Shown: positions 1-11,330 of the stretch, piece by piece | Numbering within the stretch: position 1 is the first letter of the stretch | Layout: each line of letters opens with the position of its first letter | NCBI GenBank assembly: GCA_903813345.2 | Contig: CAIIXF020000008.1 | Coordinates: 27,078,822 to 27,142,821, forward strand | Direction of reading: 5' to 3' | DNA: 64,000 nucleotides | Origin: Owenia fusiformis | Lineage: Eukaryota > Annelida > Polychaeta > Sabellida > Oweniidae | Position numbers and translations under genes: made by a program | Notes under the pieces: model-generated | Databases searched by the model: none | What the model saw: the letters and a program-made list of their open reading frames with translations, nothing else | What the model was told of the DNA's origin: nothing

Positions 1-746
1 ATGAAAATACATTTAACTCCATGAAAATATACTTTTGGGAAATATTCAATAAAAATATAAGAATTATTCCACTGAAATGTACTTTCTAGAAAGATGTGTA
101 TCTATAATATGAATGTACTGTTACTCCAAATACAATATTGTTTGCAATAACTTCGTACTACCAACAAATCTAAAAATAGATTTATAACAAATGAATTGAA
201 ATGTTTAATAAGCCCTATAAGAAATGTGCATTGTCACCTCACAAATCAAGTTTATGTCACACTTTTATGTTACATTTTTCTGAATATATCGATAATGCAA
301 AATGAAAATTACTAAATTATTAACCAAGAATAGTAAAATGGCAATTATAACAGCTGCTATAAACGTGAACAGATGTGGAGAAATAAAAATGTAATTTTGG
401 AACATATAAAAAATGAAATAAAAAGCTTGATTCTCATATGTTAAACAGTGCTACAAGTTGCAAATATTTCATCTTTGGAATGATACAGAATAAAAACAGA
501 GATATCTTACGCAAACATATTCCAGCATGAACACTTCAATCACAGTGTTTTGATAAAGATAATTTTGAAAATAAATAAATTCCAAACAAATGGTTTAAAT
601 AACAGGCTTCAATATGCCAAGATTTCAGCTGCAACTGAACATTATCATTTAGACCATGGGCTTTCAAGAGAAGCCTGTGTAAGAACTGACTAACACTGCA
701 TCTATTGTGCATCAAATACTCTGCATTCTTCAGCAGTACATATGAT
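1..746. other. No feature recognised
   Basis: A+T-rich DNA with only short open frames on both strands. I see no repeat family member, hairpin or coding signal here. Confidence 0.6.
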
Positions 747-759
747 GGGGGGGGGGGGG
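747..759 (+). repeat. Poly-G run (13 G)
   Basis: Thirteen uninterrupted G residues. The other long G or C runs in the window (2230-2243, 4422-4431, 9909-9919) lie inside family A transposon copies. This one has no recognisable element around it and may be a remnant of one. Confidence 0.8.
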
Positions 760-898
760 TCGGAGCCATGTTAAGATGGAACTTTTAGGGAGCAAGCCCT
801 TGGTCCTTAGGAAGGAGACTTAGAAAGATGGGCCTTGGAAAATATGCATACAGCCCATTTTTGTCTCATAACAGATTGGGCCCTTTATAAGCTGAGAG

Positions 899-1010
899 GT
901 AGCCCAGCCCCTTATAGCCTCTAATGACCCCTTGTAGCCTGAAAAGGTAGCCTAGCCCCTTATAGCTTCTAATGATGGCCCAAGCCCCGTGTAGCCTGAA
1001 AATAAAGCTT
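899..1010 (+). repeat. Short tandem duplication, ~48-bp unit
   Basis: About 2.3 copies of a C-rich unit containing the words AGCCCCTTATAGC, CTCTAATGA and TGTAGCCTGAAAA. The first unit begins at 899 and the second at 947. Related fragments (GGGCCCTTTATAA near 880, TGGGGCTCCTTATAA near 1040) suggest an older, degraded array on both sides. Confidence 0.75.
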
Positions 1011-1674
1011 GGGCCCTATGTAAAGTGAAGAGATAAACTGGGGCTCCTTATAACCTGATGGCATGAAGCACAAGAGGAATTTAACTACATGTATTACACC
1101 AGGAGACTTTTTGGAGGACATCAGCCTAGATATTTTATATGTCAATCTGAACAAATCATCCCGACTCAAAGCAATAAAATCTAATCTCCATGAATCGATT
1201 TACAGATATTTACAAATAATGATCCAAAACAGAAAAGTGATAATCTTTGTAGCAAAACAGAGGAGGACTGTACTTCCCAAGCCATGAAATACATGTGACC
1301 AGAATCAACCAATGAGAATTTACGTTGGAAATGAAGGATGCACTAAATGGCAGAATTGATAACGTGTGTTTGATACGGGATGAGATATTCTGTGTATGCG
1401 AGTGAAGCCATTTCCCTAGCGAACTATAAGAATAATAAATTACTCTAGAATAAACATGATTTCTGGCACTGAATAAAACGAATGTTGTGTATACACTGAT
1501 AATAAAAAGAATGGTACATCCTGTTTCCACACACCTGTGGGACCACACCCTTCTAGCCAATTCTACCCTGGAGATCGTATGTGCAAGTGAATCACGCTAG
1601 TAACCATGGTCAAGGTTAAAATCCAGAACAGATCTAGCAAGCAACCTTTAAAACAATTTTGTCATCTATTAATA
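1011..1674. other. No feature recognised
   Basis: Contains a 116-codon open frame on the minus strand (1210-1560) that resembles no protein I know. Its length is within what is expected by chance for this much A+T-rich DNA. Confidence 0.55.
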
Positions 1675-1775
1675 AACAAGGCATTTACATGCAAAATGTC
1701 ATCACCTTCCATTTGTTACAGAAAAAAAACAAAAACCACCAAACACCAACTGTGGAACACCTTCAAAACAAGTTA
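1675..1775 (+). mobile_element. Family B element, 5' part only
   Basis: Matches the left half of family B: an ACATGCAAAATGTC core, then a slightly mutated CACC...CCATTTGTTACAG stretch and the ACCACCAAACACCA tract. The right arm (GGTGGTGACATAA in other copies) is missing, so this is a truncated copy. Confidence 0.7.
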
Positions 1776-1892
1776 GATTATCTCTGGCAGTGAATAAAAA
1801 AAAAATTCCTAAAGTTCGTACATGTACTATATTCCAGGAACTAAAATACATGTGTTCATTTATATATAAATCGCTGTTCTCCACATAATTTT

Positions 1893-2075
1893 TTTCAAGT
1901 GGGTGCACAAATCTTCACAATTCAGAGATATTGGTCAAAATATTCATATTGTTTTTCAAGATTTTTCTAATTTTCAAGTGGGTGCAAATGGATTTTCAGG
2001 TGGGTGCAAGCCTGTTTTTAAAATCTCAGGTGGGTGCTGCGCCCACTTGCTTTAATACAGGGAGATCACTGTAAA
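1893..2075 (+). mobile_element. Family F element (GTGGGTGCA arms)
   Basis: One of four copies in the window. It opens with CAAGTGGGTGCA, carries internal repeats of AAGTGGGTGCAAATGG and CAGGTGGGTGC, and closes with GGGTGCTGCGCCCACTTG. The two ends are therefore inverted relative to each other. A short GGGAGATCACTGTA tail follows. It has no coding capacity. The superfamily is not identified. Confidence 0.75.
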
Positions 2076-2213
2076 TAAAGAATTTCAAACATTTGCACTT
2101 TGAATCTTAGATAACTTCTGCATCTGGTAAGTTATCATGTTTGCAATTTTGTTATCCTCTCTTTCTCATTTTCTGCCTTTAATATATCACACTTAGCCCA
2201 ATGGTTGGTTTCC

Positions 2214-2378
2214 CAGGTGCGTAGCCAGTGGGGGGGGGGGGGGAAGTCGAGCAAATCCTGGATAAAAATTTATTTGGAATCATGTAGTTTTTCACCATTC
2301 TGAGCCAAACTTGTCAAATGTACACCGCCTGGAATTTTGAATTTTTTGAAAAGTACTTGGTAAGAGCTGGCTACGGCT
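2214..2378 (+). mobile_element. Family A element (hAT-like MITE)
   Basis: Begins CAGGTGCGTAGCCAG, followed at once by a 14-G run (2230-2243). It then carries the family core (TGTAGTTTTTCACCATT, GAGCCAAACTTGTCAAATG, CTGGAATTTT) and ends AGAGCTGGCTACGG. The right terminus is degraded and I see no clear target duplication. Confidence 0.75.
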
Positions 2379-3097
2379 ATGTTCATTTTCAAACTCATTG
2401 CCCTGGCCCAGGGTCATTAACGATCACCTTTGGCCCTCCTATCAGAATAGCTCAATGAAATCAGATTTTAATTCTTACTATCTGGGTCAAATTCTCGTAA
2501 TATTGTTCTTTTATTGAGAATCCATAAATAAGTTGATGTTGGAAATGAGGTTTACGTCTGAACTGAATGCACACCGCACCAAGGGCACGATAAAAGTTCT
2601 TTTAATAAACTGTAGCTTTCAACCAACCATCTATGAAGTTGAACTATCTTGTCTTGCCAGATTAAAGTATATTAAATTCTCTGTGCCTAGAATGTGTGCA
2701 CAGTAAAACCATTGTTTGTGGACAACTCTCTAGTGAATACGATCAGAGAGAGCATATATGTACAGAGCTGTCTCTAAAGGCCCTAGATTAATAACGAACT
2801 TTTGATTTGCTACTACGCTAGAACCTATCACTGTAGATTACTATTAACTCTGGATGTTACGTAGATCACTTCTCGTGGCTGTTCACTACTGAGTTAATGC
2901 TTTAAGACCCCTGGTTACTTTAATTAACTTCACTATTTTTACCTCTCGCTTAAAACACTAAGTTATTTTTGACAGAGAGAGTCTCAGCTTACTGCTAGTC
3001 AAGGTGCTTTAATACTCAGGTAGAGTAGCTCCATGTATAACAAAACCTTGGTCTACTAGCACTGTAGGGACAGTAGGGTCAAGATATATTATGTTAA
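2379..3097. other. Mostly featureless; one eroded family E fragment
   Basis: At about 2698-2770 the words CAGTAAAACC, GTGGACAACTCTCTAGTGAA and CTGTCTCTAAAGG look like an eroded family E end. Nothing else is recognised. Confidence 0.45.
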
Positions 3098-3100
3098 AGG

Positions 3101-3472
3101 TAGCTATAACATTAGCCGCGTGGGCTCACTGTTTGCCACCTTGCAGCTAATTTTGGGCATTAATTCAATTAATTAATTCTTGTGTTTAGCATGATGGATA
3201 TCCTACTGTAAAACTATTTGTTTCATCTACCATATATCTATATCACATGATGGTGAATGGTGAGTCTACATAGTCTATCCTTGAATTCGCAAATGCAACT
3301 AACGCCTATTGGCTACTTGATTGACCTACTATTTCATGACCAATTCATGTAAGTATGAACGGAATAGTGGCAGGTACTATTCATATATAAATGAGTTATC
3401 CATAGAATAGTAGGTTAATCCGATAGCTGACAGGCGATAGTTGCATTTCCGAGTTAAGTGTGACAGCTCCAT
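3101..3472 (+). mobile_element. Family G element, interrupted by a nested insertion
   Basis: The left arm (3101-3140) and right arm (3251-3270 plus 3457-3470) are inverted copies of each other. They match the uninterrupted copy at 32397-32610 almost word for word (CATTAGC...GTGGGCTCAC, GTAAAACTATTTGTTT, GTGTGACAGCTCCATAA). Between TAGTCTA and TAAGTGTGAC lies 177 bp absent from the other copy. The interrupted element is therefore older than the insertion. Confidence 0.85.
3278..3454. mobile_element. TA-target MITE nested in a family G element
   Basis: A 177-bp insertion. Its ends are inverted repeats: the left end reads GCAAATGCAACTAACGCCTA, and the reverse complement of the right end reads GGAAATGCAACTATCGCCTG. 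Internally CCTACTATT recurs in both arms. TA occurs on each side (3276-3277, 3455-3456) and only once at the equivalent site of the intact family G copy, so TA is the likely target duplication. This is consistent with a Tc1/mariner-type non-autonomous element; there is no open frame. Confidence 0.8.
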
Positions 3473-3493
3473 AATATAGGGTGAAAACGATAT

Positions 3494-3640
3494 ATCCGAA
3501 TAACTCTCTAATCTTAACACTTCTCAATTTGAAAACTTTTCTCAAAAGTTTTGTTATCTCTCATGGACTGGCATTATTAAATGTAAACACCTGCTCATTT
3601 GGACACTTTTGGCTTGCTCCAGTGGCATTCTGATTAGACA
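3494..3640 (+). mobile_element. Subfamily E2 fragment
   Basis: Shares ATATCCGAATAACTCTCTAAT, broken here as ATATCCGAATAACTC then TCTAATCTTAACAC, followed by CTTCTCAATTTG and ACTTTTCTC, with the copies at 35037, 37695 and 26748. The right end is not obvious. Confidence 0.6.
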
Positions 3641-3644
3641 GCTT

Positions 3645-3704
3645 TTATGTGAAGGTGAAGCTCTCTTTTAAGAAGGGAAGTCAAACAAATGCAAAGGTTT
3701 TACA
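3645..3704 (+). mobile_element. Family C element, 3' fragment
   Basis: Contains GAAGCTCTCTTTTAAGAAG and AAGTCAAACAAATGCAAAGG, the conserved 3' end of family C. The CCAAT/TATA part present at 12600 and 28905 is absent. Confidence 0.7.
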
Positions 3705-3965
3705 GTATTCAATTCTGCTACTGTCACTACCCAAGCCGAACACGCAGGAAATTCCATAAATATACATGGATGGCTGAAGCATTGATCTGTTCAAGTGCAA
3801 ACCTATTATATATGTCAATGGTTTTTAAACATATTCCATATTCAAGAGAAAGTTCTGTTTATGTAACAGAAGGTACTGGCAGCTATCTGAATGATATGGC
3901 ATCTGCATATATCTAGGTTTAGATATCACAAGCCTAGGATATAACACACATTGACATCAGTGACA

Positions 3966-4040
3966 CTAAATAGATTATCTTATATGAGGTTCAAGATATT
4001 GGGATTATCCCAAGGCCAAGATAATCTATCTGCCCGAGGT
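3966..4040 (+). mobile_element. Family H short dispersed repeat, copy 1
   Basis: About 75 bp aligned at roughly 80 percent by eye with 59054-59130. Shared words are ATATTGGGATTATCC, AGATTATC and GAGGT. The ends and class are unknown. Confidence 0.6.
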
Positions 4041-4267
4041 TTTTTATTATTTTTATCCAAAACATTATTTTAGAGCAAAACTTTAGTTTTTGATTTTTCT
4101 TTAATGTCAGCCGGGAAGCTATATCCTGACAGCTGCTGAAAATACAGGATTTTACAAACCTGCTTTATATGCCTCAGGCATATCCAAGTATTAGGGATAA
4201 AATATGTTTTTAAATATATATAAAGCCATGGGATAACAGATTATCATTGAATCTGATAATAACAAAT

Positions 4268-4473
4268 CAGGCCCGTAGCCAGGATTTGCCAAGGGGGGTT
4301 CAGTTTTCAGAAATTTCCAGGGGGGTCACATTTAACAATTTTGGCCCAAAAATGGCTAAAATCACTTGAGAAGTGCTCAAAATGGCGAAAAACTGCATGA
4401 TTTTGAAAGAATTTTTGGCCAGGGGGGGGGGTTCGCCCGAACCCTGCAAACCCCCCCCCTGTCTACGGGCCTG
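4268..4473 (-). mobile_element. Family A element, full length, with target duplication
   Basis: Has the best-preserved termini of the family: left CAGGCCCGTAGCCAGG, and right reading CAGGCCCGTAGACAGG on the other strand. A 5-bp direct repeat CAAAT flanks it (4263-4267 and 4474-4478). It is inverted relative to most other copies. It includes a 10-G run (4422-4431) and a C run beside the right terminus. CAG-starting TIRs and a short target duplication fit a non-autonomous hAT-like element. There is no open frame of note. Confidence 0.85.
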
Positions 4474-4547
4474 CAAATAAACATTGGAAAGACCCCTGAA
4501 ACTCCTACTCTTTTACTCTAAGATAGTATAAATCAAGACCCTAAATA

Positions 4548-4683
4548 CCTAAGTCACATTCGATCTATGACAACCATACGGTGGCCGTGGCTTCCAAAAA
4601 TCAAAAGAAAAATGCAGCATAAAATATAGGGATATATTGTGAAGTTACAGCCACCCTAGACAGTAGAGCAAATGTGACTAAGG
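4548..4683. mobile_element. Fold-back element, 136 bp
   Basis: The left arm CCTAAGTCACATTCGATCTA pairs with the right arm, whose reverse complement is CCTTAGTCACATTTGCTCTA. Similarity continues inward (GGTGGCCGTGGCTTC against GGTGGCTGTAACTTC). The whole segment could fold into one imperfect stem of about 45 bp. Typical of a MITE; only one copy was seen here. Confidence 0.75.
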
Positions 4684-6332
4684 CTTAGAATTTACTGTTC
4701 TTAATGAAAAAGGCATAGTACATTTAGTTCAATAGAGTAGACTCCAACTGATTTTAATGAAAAAGAGGGCATATAGTTCAATACTGCAAAGAAACTCCAG
4801 AAGAATCTAGTACTATCTACAATGAAACTGATGAAAGACTTATTTCAAAATTGAAAGTTAGCTGATTCTCTCAAATTGATGTTGAAGCATACTGACAATG
4901 CATGCAACATGAAAGCACTGCATGCTGCTAGTACCTAATCACTTTACTCAGATTACCTGAGAAATTGGTACTTCCTCACCTGAAAAGAGATTTACCTTGA
5001 AATCTTACATCTTATCTCGTTACAGGAACTTATCACCTGTTGACCCTTGCAAAATATTTCATAGCCTGTTTTCTAATGGAATATATTGAATAACAAAACT
5101 GTTATGCGAATTGAGATAAATGCGGGTATTAGAATTATTTCCTCACTAGTTGAGGGATTAAAGAGCTGGTATTAAAGTCAGTAAGAAAACAAGGTGACAT
5201 TTTCACGGAATAAACCCTTGGTCGTTAGAAATTAATCAGTCTTATGTTAAGATCTTGTATATTCTGTTGAACATGAAATGCGTGTATAGGGGTCATGCTT
5301 ATAATGGTTAAGCATGGTATAATATGAGAGGAACAAATTGTAATAGATCTCTAGCTTTACTGTTTCTAAATAGAAATATTGGCGAACTGGTCAATTTAAT
5401 ATAGCAAAATTGACACAAAAGTCAATGATCGCCACAAGTTGACCAGAAGGTTTCATAAGACGTGTTATTCCCCGAGAATCAATAGCATCAGAGATACTGT
5501 TCAACTTCCCACTTCAAAGGTGTCAAAGTTTCTGTCGGAAATGTCAAGTTGGATAACCTTTCCACTGGCCAGTGGCATCTCTGATGTTCCTTGATATGTG
5601 CGATATTCTACATAGTATCTGCTTTATGTTTGGACAATCGGATCAACATAAGAATATATTGTACTTGGACTATTGATTATAATAAAATCTAACAAGTATA
5701 GCGCTTCCTGTCTTTAACACAAGACTTTGTAGTCAGTTGTAGTTTGTAGATGTAAAGGAAGATGTAAAGGGAATCCATAGCTATGACCCTGGTTCTGCCT
5801 GAGGCAATAAACCTGGTCCTTGCCCAAGTCCTATGTCATGTGAGGGTGTAATATTAGCCTGGACATGATTGGTAAAAGTATTTAGCAAAAGACAAAGTTA
5901 TAACTTTTTTGAACATTTTTAACACAATGCTAATTCTGACCAGCATTCACTGCAAGTATGATCCCAAGATGCAATGTTTTCCATGTGACTTATATTGACC
6001 AATCAGCAACAAGTATTCATCTGTGACTGCTACCATCAACCCAACATGTTGTTCTCTAGGATTAATAATAATATCTGCTAGGACTCTTATTTTCTCAACA
6101 CTTGATCAATCTTTTCACCCTATTAGAGAATTAAATTAATTGGATGGATCATGTATTAAAAATCTATCAATCACTCTTAGCTCCAATAATTAAGGAAACT
6201 CTCATAAATCAAAAGATTTCAAAGCATGTTTTTTATCATCTCAAGAAGTCTTGATAACATTCTTAGAACTCATTTGTACCCACGGATGTGTATTATGCAC
6301 TAAGATATGAAATTGTGGAAAACAATAAATAT
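4684..6332. other. No clear feature
   Basis: The only structure noted is a 10-bp inverted pair, CATCAGAGAT (5486-5495) with ATCTCTGATG (5577-5586), just after TTATTCCCCGAGA. Related CCCCGAGAA words recur at about 19150 and, inverted, at about 17415. Too weak to define an element. Confidence 0.5.
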
Positions 6333-6486
6333 TACAAGGCATTAACATGCAAAATGTCACCACCTGCCATTTGTTACAGCACTGACCACAAAACACTGAC
6401 CTCTGAACACGAACCACCAAACACCATCCATAAAAACGTTGGAGACTGTAACAATATGTCAACAGAGTTAACAGAGTGGTGACATA
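6333..6486 (+). mobile_element. Family B element, full length
   Basis: Has both arms: the left contains ATGTCACCACCTGCCA and the right ends AGTGGTGACATAATAA. In between are TTTGTTACAG, a run of ACCA/AACACCA words and GTTGGAGACTGTAACAATATG. The two overlapping open frames here, one per strand, are by-products of the inverted structure, since the copies at 7615, 23217 and 52690 do not keep them open. Confidence 0.8.
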
Positions 6487-6934
6487 ATAATTCAAAGTCA
6501 ATACATGAAAATGTCTGTTTTATGCATGTACAAATAATATTAAATAAGAATGATTCTTAAATTAACTCAGCCTCCCAGAAATTAAAGTCATAAGTACAAT
6601 TCCCAGTAGTTGTATATGTTCCAATCTCCCTTATAATAGTTTAGTTCTTTATGATAGTCATACAGTTTTAAAAAACATACACGCTTGGAACATAAAACAA
6701 AATTGGTTTCTATCGTGATTTACATGGTGGCGATTCTGATTAATTGCCTATTGTATTACATAGGAAAGACTTTTGGATATCTTGGTTTGCAGACCTTTAT
6801 GTACATCTAAGAGACGTAAATATAGCTATCTGATAAACAGCAATGCATTTAGATTGCCCTGAATTATGGTTCATGTATGGTACTCTCCAGTGGGAACTGA
6901 TTTGTATGGAAATCTAGGAATTCGGTGTTACGGT
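6487..6934. other. No feature recognised
   Basis: A+T-rich sequence between two transposon copies; no repeat or hairpin seen. Confidence 0.5.
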
Positions 6935-7100
6935 CAGGCCTGTAGGCACCACTATTGGCCAGAAATTCTTTCAAAATCATCCAGTGTTTAACCAATCTGA
7001 GCATTTTTTTAAGTGGTTTGGGGCCAAAGTTTTCAAATTTGAACCTCCCTGGAATCTTTTGAAAAGTGAACCCCCTTGGCAAAAGCTGGTTATATGCCTG
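6935..7100 (+). mobile_element. Family A element
   Basis: Starts CAGGCCTGTAGGC and ends CAAAAGCTGGTTATATGCCTG. The core words TTGGCCAGAAATTC, TTCAAAATCATCCAG, GGGGCCAAAGTTTTC and GAACCTCCCTGGAAT are preserved. Flanks are ACGGT (6930-6934) and ACAGT (7101-7105), a 5-bp duplication with one mismatch. Two open frames that overlap it are not genes. Confidence 0.8.
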
Positions 7101-7259
7101 ACAGTGCTTAGAATGCATATGAGTATATCAGCTGTTTTGTTTCTTGTCCCATGCTTACATAATCACAAACTATTCTCACATGTCTATGAGAGTCTAACAT
7201 GAGCACGTTGGCCAATCAATGAACATTAGATAAGCATTACACATGTTTCTTACTCTGTA

Positions 7260-7277
7260 TATACCATATATGGTATA
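7260..7277. repeat. Perfect 18-bp palindrome
   Basis: TATACCATATATGGTATA reads the same on both strands. It could extrude a short cruciform or act as a protein site. No neighbouring element explains it. Confidence 0.8.
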
Positions 7278-7614
7278 ACAACATCATATATTGTTTCTTT
7301 TCATAAACATCATAAAACGACAATATCATCTAGGTATTACTGTGCATTTACCTCAGTACAACTGTGGACACATAATCGATAAAGAGGAAAAACTCGGTAT
7401 TATAAGATGATCACTTTCAGTTGACATTCTAGCCTTACTATATTCAATACTATCAGCTTCAAAAATATCCCTATGGGTGTTATGTAGAGCAAAAAAGCTA
7501 ATTAATGTCAGAAGAAAAGTGATTGCATATGTAGAAGTAAAGATGTCACTGAGCATTACAATAAAATTTTCGTGAAAGGCAGCACAAAGTTTTAAAAATT
7601 TCTTCGAAAATGTA
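7278..7614. other. No feature recognised
   Basis: Most of a 111-codon minus-strand open frame (7353-7688) lies here. It runs into the family B copy that follows, and its sequence resembles no known protein. Confidence 0.5.
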
Positions 7615-7745
7615 ATCAAGGCATTAACATGCAAAATGTCACCACCTGCCATTTGTAAAGATGCTGAACACCGATCACCAGACACCAAACACCGTCCACA
7701 AAAAAGACTAATAATATGTCACCACTTGCGGTGGTGACATAATTA
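7615..7745 (+). mobile_element. Family B element, full length
   Basis: The left arm ATGTCACCACCTGCCA and right arm CGGTGGTGACATAA are both intact. It is slightly shorter than the copies at 6333 and 52690 because part of the middle is deleted. Confidence 0.8.
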
Positions 7746-9537
7746 CCTGAACAAAATGTCTTGTCAGAGATATTACCCAAGCAACGAGTGTTGGTCAGAA
7801 ATATATTTCAATTATTTTGTGAGGGACAACAGAAACCTAGAGATGGAGACTACGAGACTGTTGAAAATCATTTCTACATTATACATATATCCATTAGGGG
7901 AATAAAGCCGTAACAACTCTCCAATTAATTTCCACAATGCTGCCCTGTTTCATTAAAGTAACTCTGCGATTATCATTGTACTTTTGTCATATTCGTAATA
8001 CAGACGTTGAACCTGATCCCAGAGGGAATTAAACTAATACAAAGACACAGGAAATCAAAACTGAAATGGTGTCATTTCTAGAACTATCTTTAGGCAGCTT
8101 TACCAAATATCTCTCCTAATATCACAAGCGCAAAGAAACTGATTGACTTTGCTTACTAAGAATTTATGTTATTTTTGGTGAGTGTTTGTATTACTAGAAA
8201 TCAATGGTTATTAGATATTTGTAAATGCAATTTAATTGCTTTGAGAGAGAACCTTGTCTGAGAGAAAAATCGGTTATTTTTAAATGAACATGGATACCCA
8301 AGGGTGTTAATAATAGATTGGTATCCATGCCTTCACTCTTGTACTAGCATTTACACTGAAATACCAGCTAACTCAAGACATATCTACAAGAACTCATTCA
8401 CATACGTCTTTCCCCAAAAGATCAATATAAACTATTGTATACAACCAATCTTCTGTAATAAAATACAGTATGCCAGCAATTTAGAGCTGTATTGATTGGT
8501 TGATCGCTTAGTCTAGCCTGACTTAAGAGGAATTACCGTATTAACATTATTGAGTGCACAAGAATGTTATAGACAAGTCAATATAGGGAGCTATTTGTAC
8601 GTATTCCCATTTATGTTTATCCAGTATCTAGCTTCATTTGTTAATCTTAATAAAATATTTATAGATATATAGAATGGGTTCAAAAAGGTGAACAGATATT
8701 ATATAAGAAATTAGATGCAATGTAATGTGTACACTTATTCATTTTCAGTGTCAAGTTTATTATACACTTACACATTTTCAGTGTCAGGTTAAATCTGCAT
8801 TGTTTTCTAAAATGTAAATATGTACAATACAACGCTTATACAAATTTATTCAAAATCTACAACTATGTAGTGCCAGAATACTATGATATTAGAGTATTAG
8901 ATCAATGTTTATTTCTATTATGATCTTTCAGTGTTCAAAATATCTAATATAGTACGAGTTATATCATTTGCATTAAGTGCCATGACTAAAAATTGATAAT
9001 TGGAAATGATATATTAATTCTAAATTTGGAGGGCAAGTTTTGTAAATGAAACTAACACGAAATGTGTATAAATATTTGACATAAATACACACATATTTCC
9101 TGATATTTGACGTCATAGTAACTATGGGTCGCTGTTCAGGATTAATTTCAGGATACCAGTGCAAACACCATTGTGTGTGGTTAAATTGAACTTTATGAGC
9201 TTTTAAGCAATCAAACAATCGAAAGCCTGTTTTTTGAAAGTCCAACATGAAGGGAGTTTCTCCTAGTATTCTTACATACACGGGTGGGCAGGTTTTGCAT
9301 TGTGCAGTCCAACTATAAATACATTATGTAAATAAACTATGACCTAAACCAAAGAATTGAAATTTTTCAAATGTTGATCTTGTGGAGAGTTTTTTACCAA
9401 GGCAATGGAATTTATAAATGTTACTCGTATGTCATAAAAATAAGTGTTGTTTGCCTTGATCTGTTTAAATTTAAATAAAACACAAAGCTTATAGCAGATT
9501 GCAAAAAGTCCCATGATATATCCCTCCAGCTAACACT
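7746..9537. other. No feature recognised except a small direct repeat
   Basis: TCATTTTCAGTGTCAAG (near 8738) and ACATTTTCAGTGTCAGG (near 8772) form a two-copy direct repeat. Otherwise featureless A+T-rich DNA with chance-length open frames, such as a minus-strand frame at 8973-9281. Confidence 0.5.
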
Positions 9538-9625
9538 TGTCAAAATGTGTCTGAGATGTCAAGATGTGTCCTTGAGACGTGTCCTTGAAATGTTAAGATG
9601 TGTCCTTGATATGTCAAGAATGTTA
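9538..9625 (+). repeat. Tandem repeat, ~21-bp unit
   Basis: About four imperfect copies of a unit built on AAGATGTGTCCTTGA with ATGTC. Confidence 0.75.
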
Positions 9626-9819
9626 TTAAAATCCCATCATTTTTTTATAGTTTGCTTTTAATCAGTTTGTCTCGTAGATGATGCTAACTTATGGCTTATC
9701 TGTATGATTTTCGATCTCTGAAAACTTGGAAACCTAACTTGTGATGCAACTAGCGTGAAATTCTAGAATACATAGCAATTAGGCATTTTGTAAATACAAT
9801 GTTGTTTAAAAACTTTAAA

Positions 9820-9942
9820 AACTGTAAAAGCAGAATTCAAAAAAATGAAAATCGTGAAAATAGCATGATTTTGAAAGAATTTTTGGCCTGGAGGATTTCG
9901 ACCAAACACCCCCCCCCCCAATCCCCCTGGCTATGGCCCTCA
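9820..9942 (-). mobile_element. Family A element, 5'-truncated, inverted
   Basis: In this orientation the family core reads GCATGATTTTGAAAGAATTT then TTGGCCTGGAGG, followed by an 11-C run (9909-9919) and CCCCCTGGCTATGGCCCT. The other end is lost or unrecognisable. Confidence 0.7.
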
Positions 9943-11160
9943 TTAGGAATACCAGAAATAACTTGATGGAATTTAATTAAAAGGGAGACCAAGGCGTATG
10001 GCATGTATATACATCATTAAATCACCAATGAGTTTTAATGAGAGGGGGAGTGAATTCTTCCGACCAAGCAAATGGCATGTTTCAAAGGTATTTACAGCAT
10101 TAAATCACAATTGATTATTGCATTATCAAATCTATCTTAATGAAAGTATTTCTGAACTGTTCTTTCTCTACTAAAAGTTACCACAAAGTAATGTAAAAGA
10201 CCATAAAGAAATCATGAATGATCACTGGACTGTTAAACAACACTTAATCGATAAAGAAAGTGTAAAAACTATTGTAAAATGAGGAAATCAGAAAAATATC
10301 AAATTATACTTCAAAGGCAAGAATCGCATGTTGAGTTAACTTTAAAAATGGGAATTTAACGACTTGGAAAAAGAATGACTGGGAAAGGAAGTCGAAGAAT
10401 CAATAGATAATGAGTGTGAAGTCGAATCCATCAAAACAACCTAAGGCCAAGAGAATTAACTAGCACTTACATTCTACTCAATTCAAAATATCTGACGTTT
10501 GATTTTCTCTTTATCGAACTGGAGATTCAATCCCAGAAGAATTTAGTACCACATTTTGACAGTTGTTTTTATATTTTGAGTCTTTTGCAGCTTAATTTTT
10601 GTACTTTTACTCCAAAACACTAGAATTCCATGTAACGGTACATTCAATAGTACATTCAGTTGAGTATGATACAAAATATACAATATCTTGAAAAAGTTTC
10701 AAATTTTAATCAAAAGCTTTTTATTTTCTAGTAGCCTAATAGAATCAGTGTTAAATCAAGTGGCAGAATATCTGACAAACTAAGATTAACACATCAAGAA
10801 TGTTCAATTATTTCATTAGTTATAAAATATCTTTTTTAATACTCTGACCTTGCAAGATTAAACAATGTAACGTGTTCAATTCTGAGATAAGTCAATCGAT
10901 ATCTTCAGTCCTGCGGTCTCTGGGTATTATAGTAAAAATCTTATGAGGTTTACATTTCAATATGAGTTCAAGTAAATGAAAATATTTAATGTCAAAGATC
11001 AAGTTTGATGACGTCAAGTTTGGAGGATATGTTTAATTTTAGAAAAACATGAATAGCAGCTGAATATGTGGACTACATTGCAAATAAAACAATCATAAAA
11101 ATAGGACTTTAAACCATAAAAAACTCACTAAAGTGTACGTCAGTGCACGTGTAAACAAAG
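9943..11160. other. No feature recognised
   Basis: A+T-rich with many short A and T runs. No repeat, hairpin or coding signal was found. Confidence 0.5.
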
Positions 11161-11161
11161 T

Positions 11162-11330
11162 CATTATCAAAATATCAAAGATTTGAAGCTGTATATTCTT
11201 CATCTACATGTATGTTAAAATTGTTTGATAATTTATAGGCTGTCTGATGAGTTACGTTTTCTCTTGTAAAAGTGGGAATATGGAGTCTTAAGTCGATTAT
11301 CAAAATATCAAAGATTCAAAGCTGTATATT
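11162..11330 (+). repeat. Direct repeat pair, ~35 bp, 134 bp apart
   Basis: ATTATCAAAATATCAAAGAT followed by GAAGCTGTATATT occurs at 11163-11197 and again, with minor changes, at 11297-11330. Two copies of an unknown sequence or a local duplication. Confidence 0.7.

Noticed and set aside
5486-5586. Inverted 10-bp pair CATCAGAGAT considered as a MITE
   Set aside because: Arms are too short and no target duplication or second copy was found.
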